Shown piece after piece: positions 23,351 through 35,000 of a DNA stretch of 64,000 nucleotides. The notes under the pieces were generated by a model, which saw only the letters and a list, made by a program, of their open reading frames with translations, ran no database searches and had not been told where the DNA came from. Within the stretch, counting starts at the first letter, position 1; each line of letters begins with the position of its first letter. The DNA comes from Bemisia tabaci. Lineage: Eukaryota; Arthropoda; Insecta; Hemiptera; Aleyrodidae. The stretch is taken from contig NC_092802.1 of NCBI RefSeq assembly GCF_918797505.1, positions 19,861,883-19,925,882 on the forward strand, read 5' to 3'. A program made the position numbers and the translations under genes.

Positions 23351-24687
23351 GGTCGGAAGGTAGCGAATTGTTGCGAGTAACGTACCATCAAGGGAAGTTA
23401 TCGATGAAGTCACACTTATATACATTGTTAAAGTAATGAGACGAATTATGATGGAAATTATGTAACGCTGGAATATGATTAGATCTCCTCTATTACACTT
23501 TTTGTAATCAACTTTTTGACCACTGACAATTTGCTTCGACCGCATCAGAAATCAGAGTGTAGTCCGACGGTCAAAGTCGCCTTCAAATACGATCGATGCA
23601 GCCTTGTGTTAGTTATACTATGCATGAATAGTTATCTTCAGCGCCGTAGGTTTATTATGCTAGACTCTCCAGATATTCCATACAGTTTTAATATACTTTG
23701 ATGTTCATTTCCATTCCTCACACTGCTTATTTCCTCGAGGAGGCTTATGTGGTTTCTTTTAGATTGTATTCGATAGTAGTTCGATGTATCGTTTCGTCCA
23801 AAACAATAGAACATAACCTCGAACAAAAATTTTAGGATTGCAGTAGGAAAAGTTTAAAATGAGAAAATTCCCGTAAATTTTACTTTCCATTGCCATTTAA
23901 TACTGACAGAAATCAAATATCTGTCACAAACAAACCCGTTCCCTGAGATTGCTCTATAAACTCTTGAGGCTATTTTTACACGTTGAGCCAATCGATATCG
24001 ATACAATATCGCCTGTTTGATCTTTCGAATACGTATCCGTATATGATTAAGAGGGAGTAACCGATTCATCACAAACGAGAAAATGTCTCACGAACATTCA
24101 GTAATTTTCAAAAGAGTATAAAGTTGATCCTTCTTGTGGATTATAGTGATTTTTCGTCACAAAATATGATGAACTGCGAAGTATATCCACAGGGGATGAA
24201 ACTGTTTGTTTTCTTTTCATGTCTTTTCGAGTGGGTTAAAATTAAAAAAATAACCTTAGTTTCACATACCCTTAATTTACATCACTCGAGCTGAAAAATA
24301 ACAGCACTTCCATTTGGAATTTTATGTCTAAACTCTACAGCAACTTTTTCATCTGTTGTAAATACTAGGGGGTTAGAGTAATTATGTTTATACTTTGTAG
24401 TTCCTAAATAAAATAAATATGAGAATAAGTTTTACTTTTTTGAAGATGAGACTATGCTTTTGCATTATAGGCACTACTCTCGCTTACACCCAAACGATGT
24501 TGGAACATGTAAAGCATATTAACCACCACCATATGTACACACATCAGTGGTGAATGCTGTAATGGACCCGGGGTAAGTAGGGTGTACAATCTGTGTACAC
24601 TTACTCAAAAACATGTTCCACTTGAAGTAAATCTTTAATTCGTCTAGACAGGCAAACAATCCACTGGGTAGCATGAGTATGATTATA

Positions 24688-24946
24688 AATCGACTGTGAA
24701 ACTACTAGACCACGTGTCTTTTATTGGCGATGTTTAAAAATCTCCGCTCCCATTTTATTTTTTTGAAGAAGGACAAATTAATTTTATTTCTTTAAATTTT
24801 CATAGAGTTTTCTTCGCACAGGGAGGAAAAAAACGGAAGTTTTCAAGAATTGACGTTGAGTAGTTTTACACCTAAAAAATAAAGTATGACAGGAAGTCTA
24901 CAACGTCGCAAACCGAGTTCCGTAGTCTGATAGTTTCACCGTCGAC
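24688..24946. mobile_element. MITE, CGACGGTGAAACTAC family (diverged copy)
   Basis: CGACTGTGAAACTACTAGAC ... GTCTGATAGTTTCACCGTCG. The interior shares AAAAATCTCCGCTCCCATTT and AAAAAATAAAGTATGACAGG with the copies at 47907, 56797, 44890, 45938 and 43585. Confidence 0.8.
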
Positions 24947-25944
24947 ATTCAGAAAATTTGATGTTACAGCATTTTTGTTGTACTTTATATTTTGTAAGAA
25001 AATTAGTCAACATACAAATAATCCTTTAAAAACGTCTTTGATTTTCTTTCTTTGTCAGCAAAATATTCTGTACACAATTGCAAGCTATGAATTTGGCTCG
25101 TTTCTCTTCGAAAAAATATGATAGCATGAGGAACAGTAGCGTGGAGTGCTTTGCGATATATCTATTGATCTGCAATTTAAACCTACGGAAAAGTATCGAT
25201 TAACAGGATGTTCGCAGCGAACACCTTGATAATCGATTATCTACCACAGCTTCAAATGGAGAAATATCGATGGATCGAAAAGCACGCCACGCCACTGATG
25301 AGGAGATTATGCAAAGCAGATACGTGGTTTCCATCTTTGGCCATCGATATCCAGAATGAAAAAATTGAAATCGTTATAATCCTGAGAGCGGGACATTTGC
25401 AGCATGAAAATGTGAAGTGACGAAAAATTCACGATTAGGAAAACGCGAAATTCGTTTTAAGAGTCGATTTTTCGGAAAAGTTTAAAATGCGAGGGCAATG
25501 GAAAATTCCGGAGACACGCCAAAGAGGCCAAAAAGCCATCAAACGCACAAAATGGAAATTAAATGTGCCTCGTGTCATCATTTTCCACGATTTTAGCACG
25601 TTTTTCTACACGCCGCAGTGATTTTGAAGTATACGATGCGGGGCAGAGAGATGGGGGCTCTAAAAGTGCGATAAAGAAATGATATTGATGATCAAGATCT
25701 AATTTGGAAACATTGCAAGGTCAAAAACGTTTTGAGCCACATCAGACTTATTTTAGAAAAAAAATAGATACAAAAACTGCATGTCGACTGGCTTTAATGG
25801 TGTCAAACTTTCGTTAGTGATCGCGTGTAATGAATTCAGGTCAACAGACATAATTATTTTTTAATCGATTTTCTCACTGTGCAGCTGAAATTGAACTTTA
25901 GGCGGCACGGAACACCCTGTTTATCCAACTCGTTAACTTACCCA

Positions 25945-25945
25945 A

Positions 25946-25987
<42 letters not shown>
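25945..25987. repeat. long poly(A) tract
   Basis: A run of about 40 A residues. Similar runs are at 12739, 31969, 39491 (T), 42846 and 44840 (T). They may be retrotransposition tails but no parent element is identifiable. Confidence 0.8.
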
Positions 25988-25990
<3 letters not shown>

Positions 25991-27120
25991 AAAATGCTCC
26001 TTAAAAGATGGGACAACTCAACTTACGAACAAGAAGGTAAAAAGTTGAATAAGATAACAAGTTGGAAAAATGGTCGTTTCAAGCTATCAGAAGCTCATTC
26101 ATAGCTGTGGCTATGGAGCCAAGATCAATAAGTGCCAAAAGAGAGAGGAAATGTCTATAAAACCGAAGAGCAATATCTGCCAAAGATTCATGAGCAGTCT
26201 ACGGCTAAATCGATCTATATTGGCTTTGGTTCCGTCCTGGTTATGACATTTAAATTCACTGATTATAACGCAAACTATAAACGTTAATTTCTCATATCGT
26301 TGTTTTTCAGACAAAATACGTAACTGAATTTCAATGTTGCAAAATTTTCACTCTAAAATTTTACTTATGCTGAAAAACCGTAAGGCAATTCTGACTGAAA
26401 ATTTTACTAATCATTCTTCTGATAGCATGATAAAGGCAGTGACATTTGAACAAGAATCGCACGGTAATACTCTTGAAAAAACGTTGCAACTTTGAAATGG
26501 AATTCTGTTCCTTCGTCTGAGGAACAACAATATCAGTTGATATTGGCGATTTTTACGATATATCATGTATTGTAGTACTTTAATCCATATCCTGTCGAAT
26601 GGTCCACTTATACTCTATTGGTTGATGTATGTCATGGTGCAGTTATTAGGCGTGAAGTATCCGACTCAAATTAGAGAATGGAAATGATACACCCGACAAA
26701 TAACTCAACGTCCAATAGGTCTAGATGAAGCAAGTATTATTATGCAAATAAATTGCCATCAAACTATACACATATTTGCAGGTACGTCGATTTTTATTTT
26801 ACTCCATGGATCGTTAAATGTAGTTGTTGTAAACATATGCCCCAGAGCCAAGGTGCGTGTTGAGCCATGCGTAAATTTTTTATTCGATAAACTTCTCGTA
26901 ATTGTATAACCGCCATAAAATATCAATGCATGAATTCAAATGTTAAAAAATTGTCTAAGAATTTTCACTCGAAATGTGTGACTATCTATTCCGCGATTTC
27001 AATCAATGATAAATAACAGTGAGCGTAAGATAAAATACTGCTGGAAGGCTACAAGCAATTTATCGAGCATTGCGGTGGGTTCTATTGTATAATCGGCTAA
27101 TTGAAGGCGATTTTTACGCT
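25988..27120. other. no gene recognised
   Basis: AT-rich DNA downstream of the Ser-rich gene on the opposite strand. I find no exon, RNA or clear repeat in it. Confidence 0.4.
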
Positions 27121-27175
27121 TCGTTTTAGTCTCTTCGCAACGATGGCAGTTCATGCCTCGTTAGATCGCAAGACG

Positions 27176-27820
27176 TTACTTCCTCGACGTTTTAGTTGTC
27201 ATTTGCTGTTGGAAGGACATAACCCGGTCCGAAATCACCCTAAATGCTGATCGTATTTTTCTCACTTTTCCCGCTTTCCCCGCCTGCCTGACTGCCCAGG
27301 GACCCACTCTCCTCTTAAAATTATACCAAAGGTTTTTGGGTGACTCAGACGTTTGCGATGACGCTGATGATCGAGATGACGATGACGATCGAGATGACGA
27401 CGATGATCGCGATGATGATGACGATCGAGATGACGACGATGATAATGATCGGAACGACGCTAATAATCGAGATGGTGATAGTGATCCAGATGACGATAAG
27501 GATCGAGATGCCGATAGTGATCCAGACGGCGATAAGGATCGAGATGGCGATAGTGATCTGGACGGTGATAAGGATCGAGATGGCGATAGGGATCCAGATG
27601 GCGATAAGGATCCAGATGGTGTCAAGGAAGCCTGTTCCGGAAGACCGTTTTCTGGATTCGTTCCATTGCCATCATCTTTTTTCGATCGATCACCCAGCGG
27701 TACCATCTGTCTTCCATCAACGGCTGTTTCATCTTCGCACGACATATACCGCAGTTCGAACTCATCGATTTTTACCGAGTTTTGTTCCGAGTCTTCCTCA
27801 AATATCGACAGGAACTTGAG
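27176..27820 (-). CDS. Ser-rich repeat terminal exon
   Basis: The acceptor GAAATTTTCAG|CTC opens a 214-codon frame ending TAA at 27176. Residues SLSPSG/SLSPSR are encoded by an 18-bp minisatellite, so the number of hexapeptides should be unstable; the opposite strand reads Asp-rich (DDDDRD) and is taken to be a shadow. The flanks (FEEDSEQNSVKIDEFELRY, LWYNFKRRVGPWAVRQAGK) look like ordinary protein. Confidence 0.6.
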   Translation of the reverse strand, partial: LKFLSIFEEDSEQNSVKIDEFELRYMSCEDETAVDGRQMVPLGDRSKKDDGNGTNPENGLPEQASLTPSGSLSPSGSLSPSRSLSPSRSLSPSRSLSPSGSLSASRSLSSSGSLSPSRLLASFRSLSSSSSRSSSSSRSSSSSRSSSSSRSSASSQTSESPKNLWYNFKRRVGPWAVRQAGKAGKVRKIRSAFRVISDRVMSFQQQMTTKTSRK

Positions 27821-29489
27821 CTGAAAATTTCGATACGTTTTTAGATGGGCCGACATTAAGTAAACGAGAAGACGCCATCTTCCGGCCAAAGTATCACAAG
27901 CGTTGCACCATGCACCGTTTCAAACTTTCCGCCGCCCTTTTATTTTTATACAGAGAAATTTAAGTGATGGTTGTTTCATAATTTCACTGAATTTTATTAG
28001 CATCATAAAGAAAACTCAGTGATATTTTTGGTCATCTTCGTTGAACAATTTTTCTGTAAAAAATGAAATTGGTGGCGGAAATGACCGTCGCATGGCGCTT
28101 TTAATACTTTGGTCGGAGGGTGACGAGGTATATCGTCTTTTTTCAGACAAAAGAGCATAACCTTAGTTCCATTAAACAGCAAAATCTCTCCGCACAAATT
28201 GCACTCTCCTAATCGTCAATGGTCAACGGGGGCAGCACGTTCTATCTTCAAATCCAGGAATTCGGCCGATTACCCTGCATTCGGCTAGATTGCCCATAAT
28301 CTACAAACCAACAGCAACAATAATTATACTCCTGCTAAAAATTGTTGGGCATATTTGACTGAAAATTTCGTCGAGTTTTGTTTTGACCACAAGCAGAAAT
28401 CAGCAAACTTTTCGACAGGAGTTGTGCAGTCGTGCGCACTTGTAGAAACTTGAACTGTATGAGCCAATTTTGCTACCTTATAATCAAGTTCCATATTTTG
28501 TTGGGGAAACGAAAATACGTCACAGTGAATAGTCAAAGCAGACATGTTCTACAGATGCTCATACAAATATTCAAATGTTGAAGACGCATCAAATGTTGCT
28601 TGTTCTGGAGATTATCGTGGTAAGAATAAGCAATCAAGCAGCATTATGGCATGTGCGCAATTTACTGTTAAGCGCTCAGCCGATAGGCAGCGCTTTTTGT
28701 TTTCGACTTGCCTCTGAGTACTAGTATACTAGTGCTAATGCGTTTAAATGGCGCACCAGCTCATCGACGTGTAGGCTTTTTTTTGAGGGGGGGGGGGGGG
28801 GTCCATTTTTAAAATAAATAAAGCTGTGAAAACTGTATTTTATGCTTTTAACGTAATGCGTAGGTAGTTTCGATCGTTTGTCTATAAGAAAATTTCTCAG
28901 CGGTAGAGTTATCGAAATTGATCGTTGAACTCAAATGAAGCCTAAAAAAAAACGCGCCTGATGAGCTCAACGGTGAGCTCATTTTCGGGAAACGAAAATA
29001 CGCGTTTACGGTTTCCTTGGTAACCTTTGTTTGCTATCAGCTGATGTTTTATTTCCATTTCCCAGCCAAGTCGACGGAGTTTGTACTTCCTTTCTTCACT
29101 AAAGACATTTCTAACACCTGAGCGCTTTTCTAATACGACAGTATTAGAACTTTCCCGCTTGTTTTTTTGGGGTTTTTTTTTTTGTTTTTTTTTGTTTTTT
29201 TTTTTCTTGTTACTTTCTTTCTTTATTTTCCAAAAGATCAAACTGAACGGCTTTTGATGATTTGAGAATTTTCCCACGGTTTAACTCTCTTGAAATTAAC
29301 TAAAATTTAGAGGGAGAGACACAAACAGAATGCATTTCTTACCATGAATGGTTTTAAAACAGTAATGCGAACAGCGACTCGCTTCCATGATCTAAATTCA
29401 TTGATTTCAGAATCATCAGCCCAAATTTCCAAGTCCTGCTCCGGGCTGTGTATCAGATCGTAGGGCGTGCTTAGCTCCACTTTAAACAG
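27176..29489 (-). CDS. unrecognised protein with Ser-rich hexapeptide-repeat tail (3' part, three exons)
   Basis: Exons 29489-29343, 28548-28330 and 27820-27176 all join in phase 0 (336 codons plus stop). The first two encode a compact region: ELSTPYDLIHSPEQDLEIW, WKRVAVRITVLKPFM, then LTIHCDVFSFPQ, AHTVQVSTSAHDCTTPVEKF and FCLWSKQNSTKFS. The last begins LKFLSIFEEDSEQNSVKIDE and runs into about 110 residues of SLSPSR/SLSPSG and SSSSSR repeats, ending with a basic tail. I do not recognise the globular part. It is probably 3' to further exons upstream. It could be a separate gene or a C-terminal extension of the astacin gene upstream on the same strand, but the splice phases I see do not prove a link. 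Confidence 0.55.
28330..28548 (-). CDS. unrecognised protein, internal exon with three Cys
   Basis: The acceptor CATCTGTAG|AAC gives phase 0 after the preceding exon. It encodes 73 residues with Cys in IHCDV, HDCTT and DFCLW. The donor GGA|GTATAA is weak; an alternative is that it ends at the in-frame TAA (28326). Confidence 0.5.
28668..28755. repeat. uninterrupted (empty-site) copy of the repeat split at 1-58/5781
   Basis: Read on the minus strand it gives GCGCCATTTAAACGCATTAG, AGTATACTAGTACTCA, AAGTCGAAAAC then AAAAAGCGCTGCCTATCGGC. The first part matches 1-58 and the second matches from 5781. The junction here is continuous, proving that 59-5780 is an insertion. Confidence 0.8.
29343..29489 (-). 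CDS. unrecognised protein, internal exon
   Basis: It is 49 codons. The donor ATG|GTAAGA is strong. The acceptor (TCGATAAAG|CTG) follows a T-rich tract but has a poor final trinucleotide, so the start is uncertain by a few codons. Confidence 0.55.
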
Positions 29490-29628
29490 CTTTATCGACA
29501 AAAAAAAAAGAAACAACAACTCCGATTACAAATTATGATTGTCACTTATCAAAAGAGCTATTTTAGCGAAAATTGGTCGAAACCTGTGTTCGAGGGATGG
29601 ATTAATTCAGTTCATTTTGTGAGCCAAG

Positions 29629-30624
29629 CGGGGCCGGATTTTCCAACTTGCCGCCCATGGGCCGCCTGTATTTCTCCGCCCCCATCTCATTCGTTTTGAA
29701 ATATCGATAAAAACAGTCAAGTGAACGTGCCGGAGGGAGGGGGATGCATAAGACGCGTTTACTCGTGTTGGTCACATTTTTTGCGGAAGCCCTGTCAACA
29801 CTTCTAGCAAAAATTCACGGAACTTAGCGCGAAAGTTAAGTTCCTTAAACCTGTCTCTGTGTGGACAATGCCTTCCATTAATAAGAAAAGAACGAAAAAA
29901 TTAAGAATAAATGTGGTTCAATAATTGTAACTTCCACCGCCGCGCCGTGCTGATCGCACTTTGTTTGGCGGAATGCGTGAAGTATTCCTACACTCTTGTA
30001 GGCGCTATGCCTTTCACGCCGACCGCTGCTGAACGCAGTGTGTTTGACGCAATGGGTGAAGTATCCATGCAGTCTTATAGGCGCTATGCGTTACACGGCG
30101 ACCGCTGCTGACCACACCGTATTTGACGCTAGGCGTGAAGTATTCATGCAGTCTTGTAGGTGCTAATATGTGTTACATGTCGACCGCCGCGCCGAAGGCT
30201 TCTTCTTTTCATCTCAAGTCCTCGTCATCATTGCTCTCTGCGCCGCGCCGCTCCAGGCCAAATTGGGTGTTTGGTTTCTCTCTCAACTATACTAATGAAA
30301 GGACAGCCAACCATCTGACACAAAAATGTCACTGACAAAATTCAGATTCCAATGTCAGACCAAAACGGCCAAGAATGTTCATAAATGAGCGTTCTGGCCA
30401 AATTGCGTGTTTGGTTTCTCTCATAACTCGACCAATTAAAGGTGCTGTCTTTTGTATCACCGCAAAACGACAAAATCAGAAATTACGATACTCACAGGAA
30501 ATGCAAGATTTTGTCGCCTTTTCCCGTTTGCAATTTTATTTTTATACCTACATTTGAAAAAGAAATTGCAAAATTTGCCGCCATGGGCTGCGGCCCTTGT
30601 GGCCACCCCCTTAATCCGGCCCTG
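29629..30624. mobile_element. hAT-like non-autonomous element with 8-bp TSD
   Basis: The ends are CGGGGCCGGATT and AATCCGGCCCTG, typical CAGGGCCGG-type hAT termini. The flanks are GAGCCAAG (29621-29628) and GAGCCAGG (30625-30632), an 8-bp target duplication with one mismatch. Subterminal sequence (GCGGCC(C)ATGGGC) is mirrored at both ends. The centre carries the GCGCAATGCGTGAAGTATTC tandem module. Sister copies in the opposite orientation are 55611-56417 and 60719-61504. No transposase. Confidence 0.82.
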
Positions 30625-31213
30625 GAGCCAGGAAGGAGGCACCATACGAGTAATTATGAGCTTGCTCAGCATGTTTTCATCATTTTGCTTTTATATATTC
30701 AAGTTTGCACTCAGTTCACAAGAAATTTCTCGAATTTTTTTCGAGAATGTTTCCTCACGAAAAACGATTTCGAAATTGCTTGATTTGAGCCCGCGTTTAG
30801 ACGTCTCTGCTTTTTTTTTACTTGTTTGACTTCTAATTTGTCTTTTCACGTTGTTAACGGACTGGTAAAGTAACTCGAAAGATTCAGTGAGAACCCTCGA
30901 TATAAAATCGAGAAAACAGGATATTTTTATCAGAGCGGAAAGTTTAAGATGCAACCCCTGCTGGAATTGGGTACCTTGTTTCATCCACAATTTTTACCTC
31001 AGTATGAATTTTGTCAAACTATATGACTTGGCACCTTCAATGCTAAGTCTATTTCCCTCATCAAGTTTTCGTGATGTGTAAAAAGTGAATGGAAAATTAT
31101 TTGCACCCAAAGTCCTATGATACAAGCAATATTTCCCAAGAGTATGCATTTAGAAAACTCCATCACACACTGAGGATATAAATCATTCCTCATCGGTAGA
31201 TACTCTTGAATGT

Positions 31214-31444
31214 TTAAGGCAGATTTTTCACAAGCGGTTTTTTGACACTAACCTTCAAAGCAACTAATTTAGGTTCCAATATATGAAATAGGTACTTAAA
31301 AATTATACAGCCCTTAGGTCTACGTCTACGTTTGACGTCCAGAGGGCTTAAACCGTAGAAATTGACGCTCCAAAGGCCGCGTGAGGAGTGATAGGACCAT
31401 CTTCGTGGTTTGCTCACCAGGAAACCGGAGGCAATACCTGCAAC
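31214..31444 (-). CDS. astacin C-terminal exon (probable)
   Basis: A pyrimidine-rich acceptor (GTTTTTCAGAG|GTT) gives phase 0 after the Met-turn exon. It encodes [20 protein letters not shown] and [11 protein letters not shown], placed the right distance (about 45 residues) after SIMLY. It either runs to TAA at 31214 or is spliced at AA|GTACCT (31296). The identification rests on GLSPLDVKR...C. Confidence 0.5.
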   Translation of the reverse strand, partial: VAGIASGFLVSKPRRWSYHSSRGLWSVNFYGLSPLDVKRRRRPKGCIIFKYLFHILEPKLVALKVSVKKPLVKNLP

Positions 31445-31961
31445 CTCTGAAAAACACGGATTTTTACCATTAAGTGTCGTGTAGAAAAATACGCTCTTTT
31501 TTATTATCAACAGCAACTATCACGATTGTTTTTTTTATTATAAATAGGTTGTTGTATTCCTGAATTTCTGTCTGATAGTCTCTTGAATTTTTCGCTTTTC
31601 TTCGGAAATGGTACATAATATTGAGAGTTTTCCTTGAGAGAGGCACCATTTTCAAATCAGTTTGATATGAAGTGTCGAAAAAACAGCAGGGTTCATTTCC
31701 ATGTCGACCCCGCTGAAGCGGTGAGAATAGGTGAGTTAAGGTTGCATTTCTCTCTGAATGTGTTTTACCTCAAGGTTATGTCAACTCCATTTTAGAGCGA
31801 TGCTGTGCCTCTGATTAAATCCATCCTGCTGATTTTTTGGAATAATTGTCTAACTTGTTGCATTGCTGTGCCTTGAGACGTTAATAAAGATCTAAATAAA
31901 AATAAAAATGACATATTGTTTGGTCTTTACTACAAAATAAAAACATTTTTCAGTATATTTA

Positions 31962-32001
<40 letters not shown>

Positions 32002-35000
32002 AGCTAACCCGAATTAATCCACTGCCAGGTAGTTGAATACTTGCATTTAAATCCACAATCGTTATGTCCGAAATCACAAATGACATCTACAGGGAATCTT
32101 GGCTTTTGATTTGTTCCTAGAAAAAATAATAATACTGTTTAAAATGTAATAATTAAAAACTGTTGTCTTTGGCCGGCCGTGTAGTAGCACACTTGGCGCC
32201 CTTAGAGAGAGGGCCAATGAAAAAACAGGTCTTTGAATTTTGGGGTTTGTCCATTTCTTGAAGTTAAACATTCAAGATAAATTTGAACATGATTCTACTT
32301 GAAAAAGTTGGTTCAAATCGAGGACTTGGATACGAGAAAGCCACTTTCTCATTACAAATTTCCAGAATCTCCAACAAAATTGTATTTGTTCGTGGGAAAG
32401 TGTTTGGATCATTAAACTTAAAATTTGTTTTAAAGATATCGTTGAGCAATGAAACACATTCAGTTAAATTTTCTTTTTTCCAAAATTGAATTTTGTGAAG
32501 AATTTTCATTATTTTTATTACTTATTATTCTCGAACAATTAGTTCCATTTCCTGTCACACAGCTAGTTTTGAGCTTTCCAGTTTCAAAGAAAATTATAAT
32601 GGCACCTTAGTGGCTCGCATAAAGAGGTTGTTCCAAAAACGCCGATTTTGCCCCCCCCCCCCCTGGATTTGGCCCAAACTTTGCTCAGATGTTGTACTAA
32701 GTGTCCCCGATGCTTGGGCAAAATTTCAGCCCCCTCGGATAATTAGGAGGGAGGGGGCAGGGAAGCAAAATTCCAATTTTTTTAAAACTTTAAAAATCGA
32801 TATCTCGCGAACGGTTTGAGTGTAAGTGTTGCGGTTTGCGCTAAAAAACGTCAAAAAATATTCTCTACAAGAATATTAATGCTGTTTGCAAGGTTGCGTA
32901 ATTTATCGCGGTCATAAATCGATTTTTTCGATTTTGAAGGTTCGACTTTTTTTCGTTTTTCGTCTCTCCTCTCCAGGCGATCGTTGCTACATGAATAAAA
33001 ACCAATTGAGGTGATTCTCCATGAAATTCTGCATCTACCACACTTTGTTGGATCTTGGGGAAACGATTCGTTCGTGAGTTATAGCGATTTTTCTGCGCGT
33101 TATCGGTTACGCGCGGGCGGCTTATCGGCGGCGCTCCATCCCGCGCGGGCAAGGCAGAGGTTGTTTCACCGCTAGGGCCTTATATTCATGCTGTAGGCTG
33201 TAATTATCGATATTTTCTCCTCCCCCCACCCTTCCCCTGCAATACATATTTGTTTAATACTTCGTTATACAGGATATCCCAGACCACCCGTAACAGGTCT
33301 TTTTCGCCGTTGGTTTAGGTAGTACGAAGTGGGGGGCCGCGGGATTGAATAGGGAATTGACCCCAAGGAATCCGAATTTCATGGTCCCGATGCCCCCCTA
33401 GCCCTCCTTGTGAGGTAAAGAGGGGGTCACGATCCCCAAAGTCGGGAGACATTGTGCCTCCCCCTTTTACCCCCCGAGGGTGGCTAGGGGGGCATCGGGA
33501 CCATGAAATTCGGATTCCTTGGGGTCAATTCCCTATTCAATCCCGCGGCCCCCCACTTCGTACTACCTAAACCAACGGAGAAAAAGACCTGTTACGGGTG
33601 GTCTGGGATACCCTGTATAACGAAGTATTAAACAAATATGTATTGCAGGGGAAGGGTGGGGGGAGGAGAAAATATCGATAATTACAGCCTACAGCATGAA
33701 TATAAGGCCCTAGCGGTGAAACAACCTCTGCCTTGCCCGCGCGGGATGGAGCGCCGCCGATAAGCCGCCCGCGCGTAACCGATAACGCGCAGAAAAATCG
33801 CTATAACTCACGAACGAATCGTTTCCCCAAGATCCAACAAAGTGTGGTAGATGCAGAATTTCATGGAGAATCACCTCAATTGGTTTTTATTCATATAGCA
33901 ACGATAGCCTGGAGAGGAGAGACGAAAAACGAAAAAAAGTCGAACCTTCAAAATCGAAAAAATCGATTTATGACCGCGATAAATTACGCAACCTTGCAAA
34001 CCGCATTAATATTCTTGTAGAGAATATTTTTTGACGTTTTTTAGCGCAAACCGCAACACTTACACTCAAACCGTTCGCGAGATATCGATTTTTAAAGTTT
34101 TAAAAAAATTGGAATTTTGCCCCCCTGCCCCCTCCCTCCTAATTATCCGAGGGGGCTGAAATTTTGCCCAAGCATCGGGGACACTTAGTACAACATCTGA
34201 GCAAAGTTTGGGCCAAATCCAGGGGGGGGCCAAAATCGGCGTTTTTGGAACAACCTCTTTGACTCGAGTTAAAGTTTTTAAATTCCGCATCCCTGCGACA
34301 CTTATGAAACCCCCCGACCCTCTAATTTTGATCACACACAAAATTTACCATTCCTATCTACCAGCTAGTTGTGCATTAAATGTGTGACTTACCGCGACAT
34401 CTGTAAAGATCGTTGATTGTATGAATATCTCCGTGACTGAGATGTAGGTTCTGCAACAATATCAATCCATGGCTTTTCGATTTATAGGCAGGCTGAATAT
34501 GTCTCCAAAGTATCTGTTAGTTGGAAGGAAACCCCAACGTCAATATCACCCGATTGCAATTTTGCAAGTTGGCAATTAATACGGTTTTCCTCCATTTAAA
34601 TCTATCAAAAATATCTATTTTGAGTTAAGTGAGGCGCTGCACCAAAAAATCGATTGTTTTACATAAATTTAAATTGAGCCAAACAGTGTTGCCAGTTCTC
34701 AAAAATCGCCGCTGGATTCGGTGGCGATTCAGGGTGATTACCCTCCTCAGTCGTAGCAAGGGACTGTTCGTAAAATCTATAACGCTAAGTGAGAAACGGC
34801 ACTGAGCCTGCACTACGGGTGCGTTATCAGGAAAAGGAATTCCATTCCCCGAAACGTCGGAATAGACGCGTACTGCTGATTTTCCGAATTCTTAGATGAA
34901 AAATTGATGTGAAGTGGCAATTTTCTATTCATAATCCCACACGAAGTGCTAATTTGTGGGAATGAGGTTGAACTGAGCGTTTTTAGAGCTTTTCTGCGAA

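Noticed and set aside
27336..27824. Asp-rich 162- and Ile/Met-rich 159-residue plus-strand ORFs
   Set aside because: They are shadows of the 18-bp minisatellite; the minus frame has non-repetitive protein-like flanks and a proper acceptor.
28003..28197. 64-residue minus ORF as an exon of the Ser-rich gene
   Set aside because: No acceptor gives a phase that fits, and the flanking exons join directly in phase 0 without it.
32865..34020. Identical 95-residue ORFs at 32865-33152 and 33733-34020
   Set aside because: They are mirror copies in the arms of the 32621-34260 palindrome, not a gene pair.
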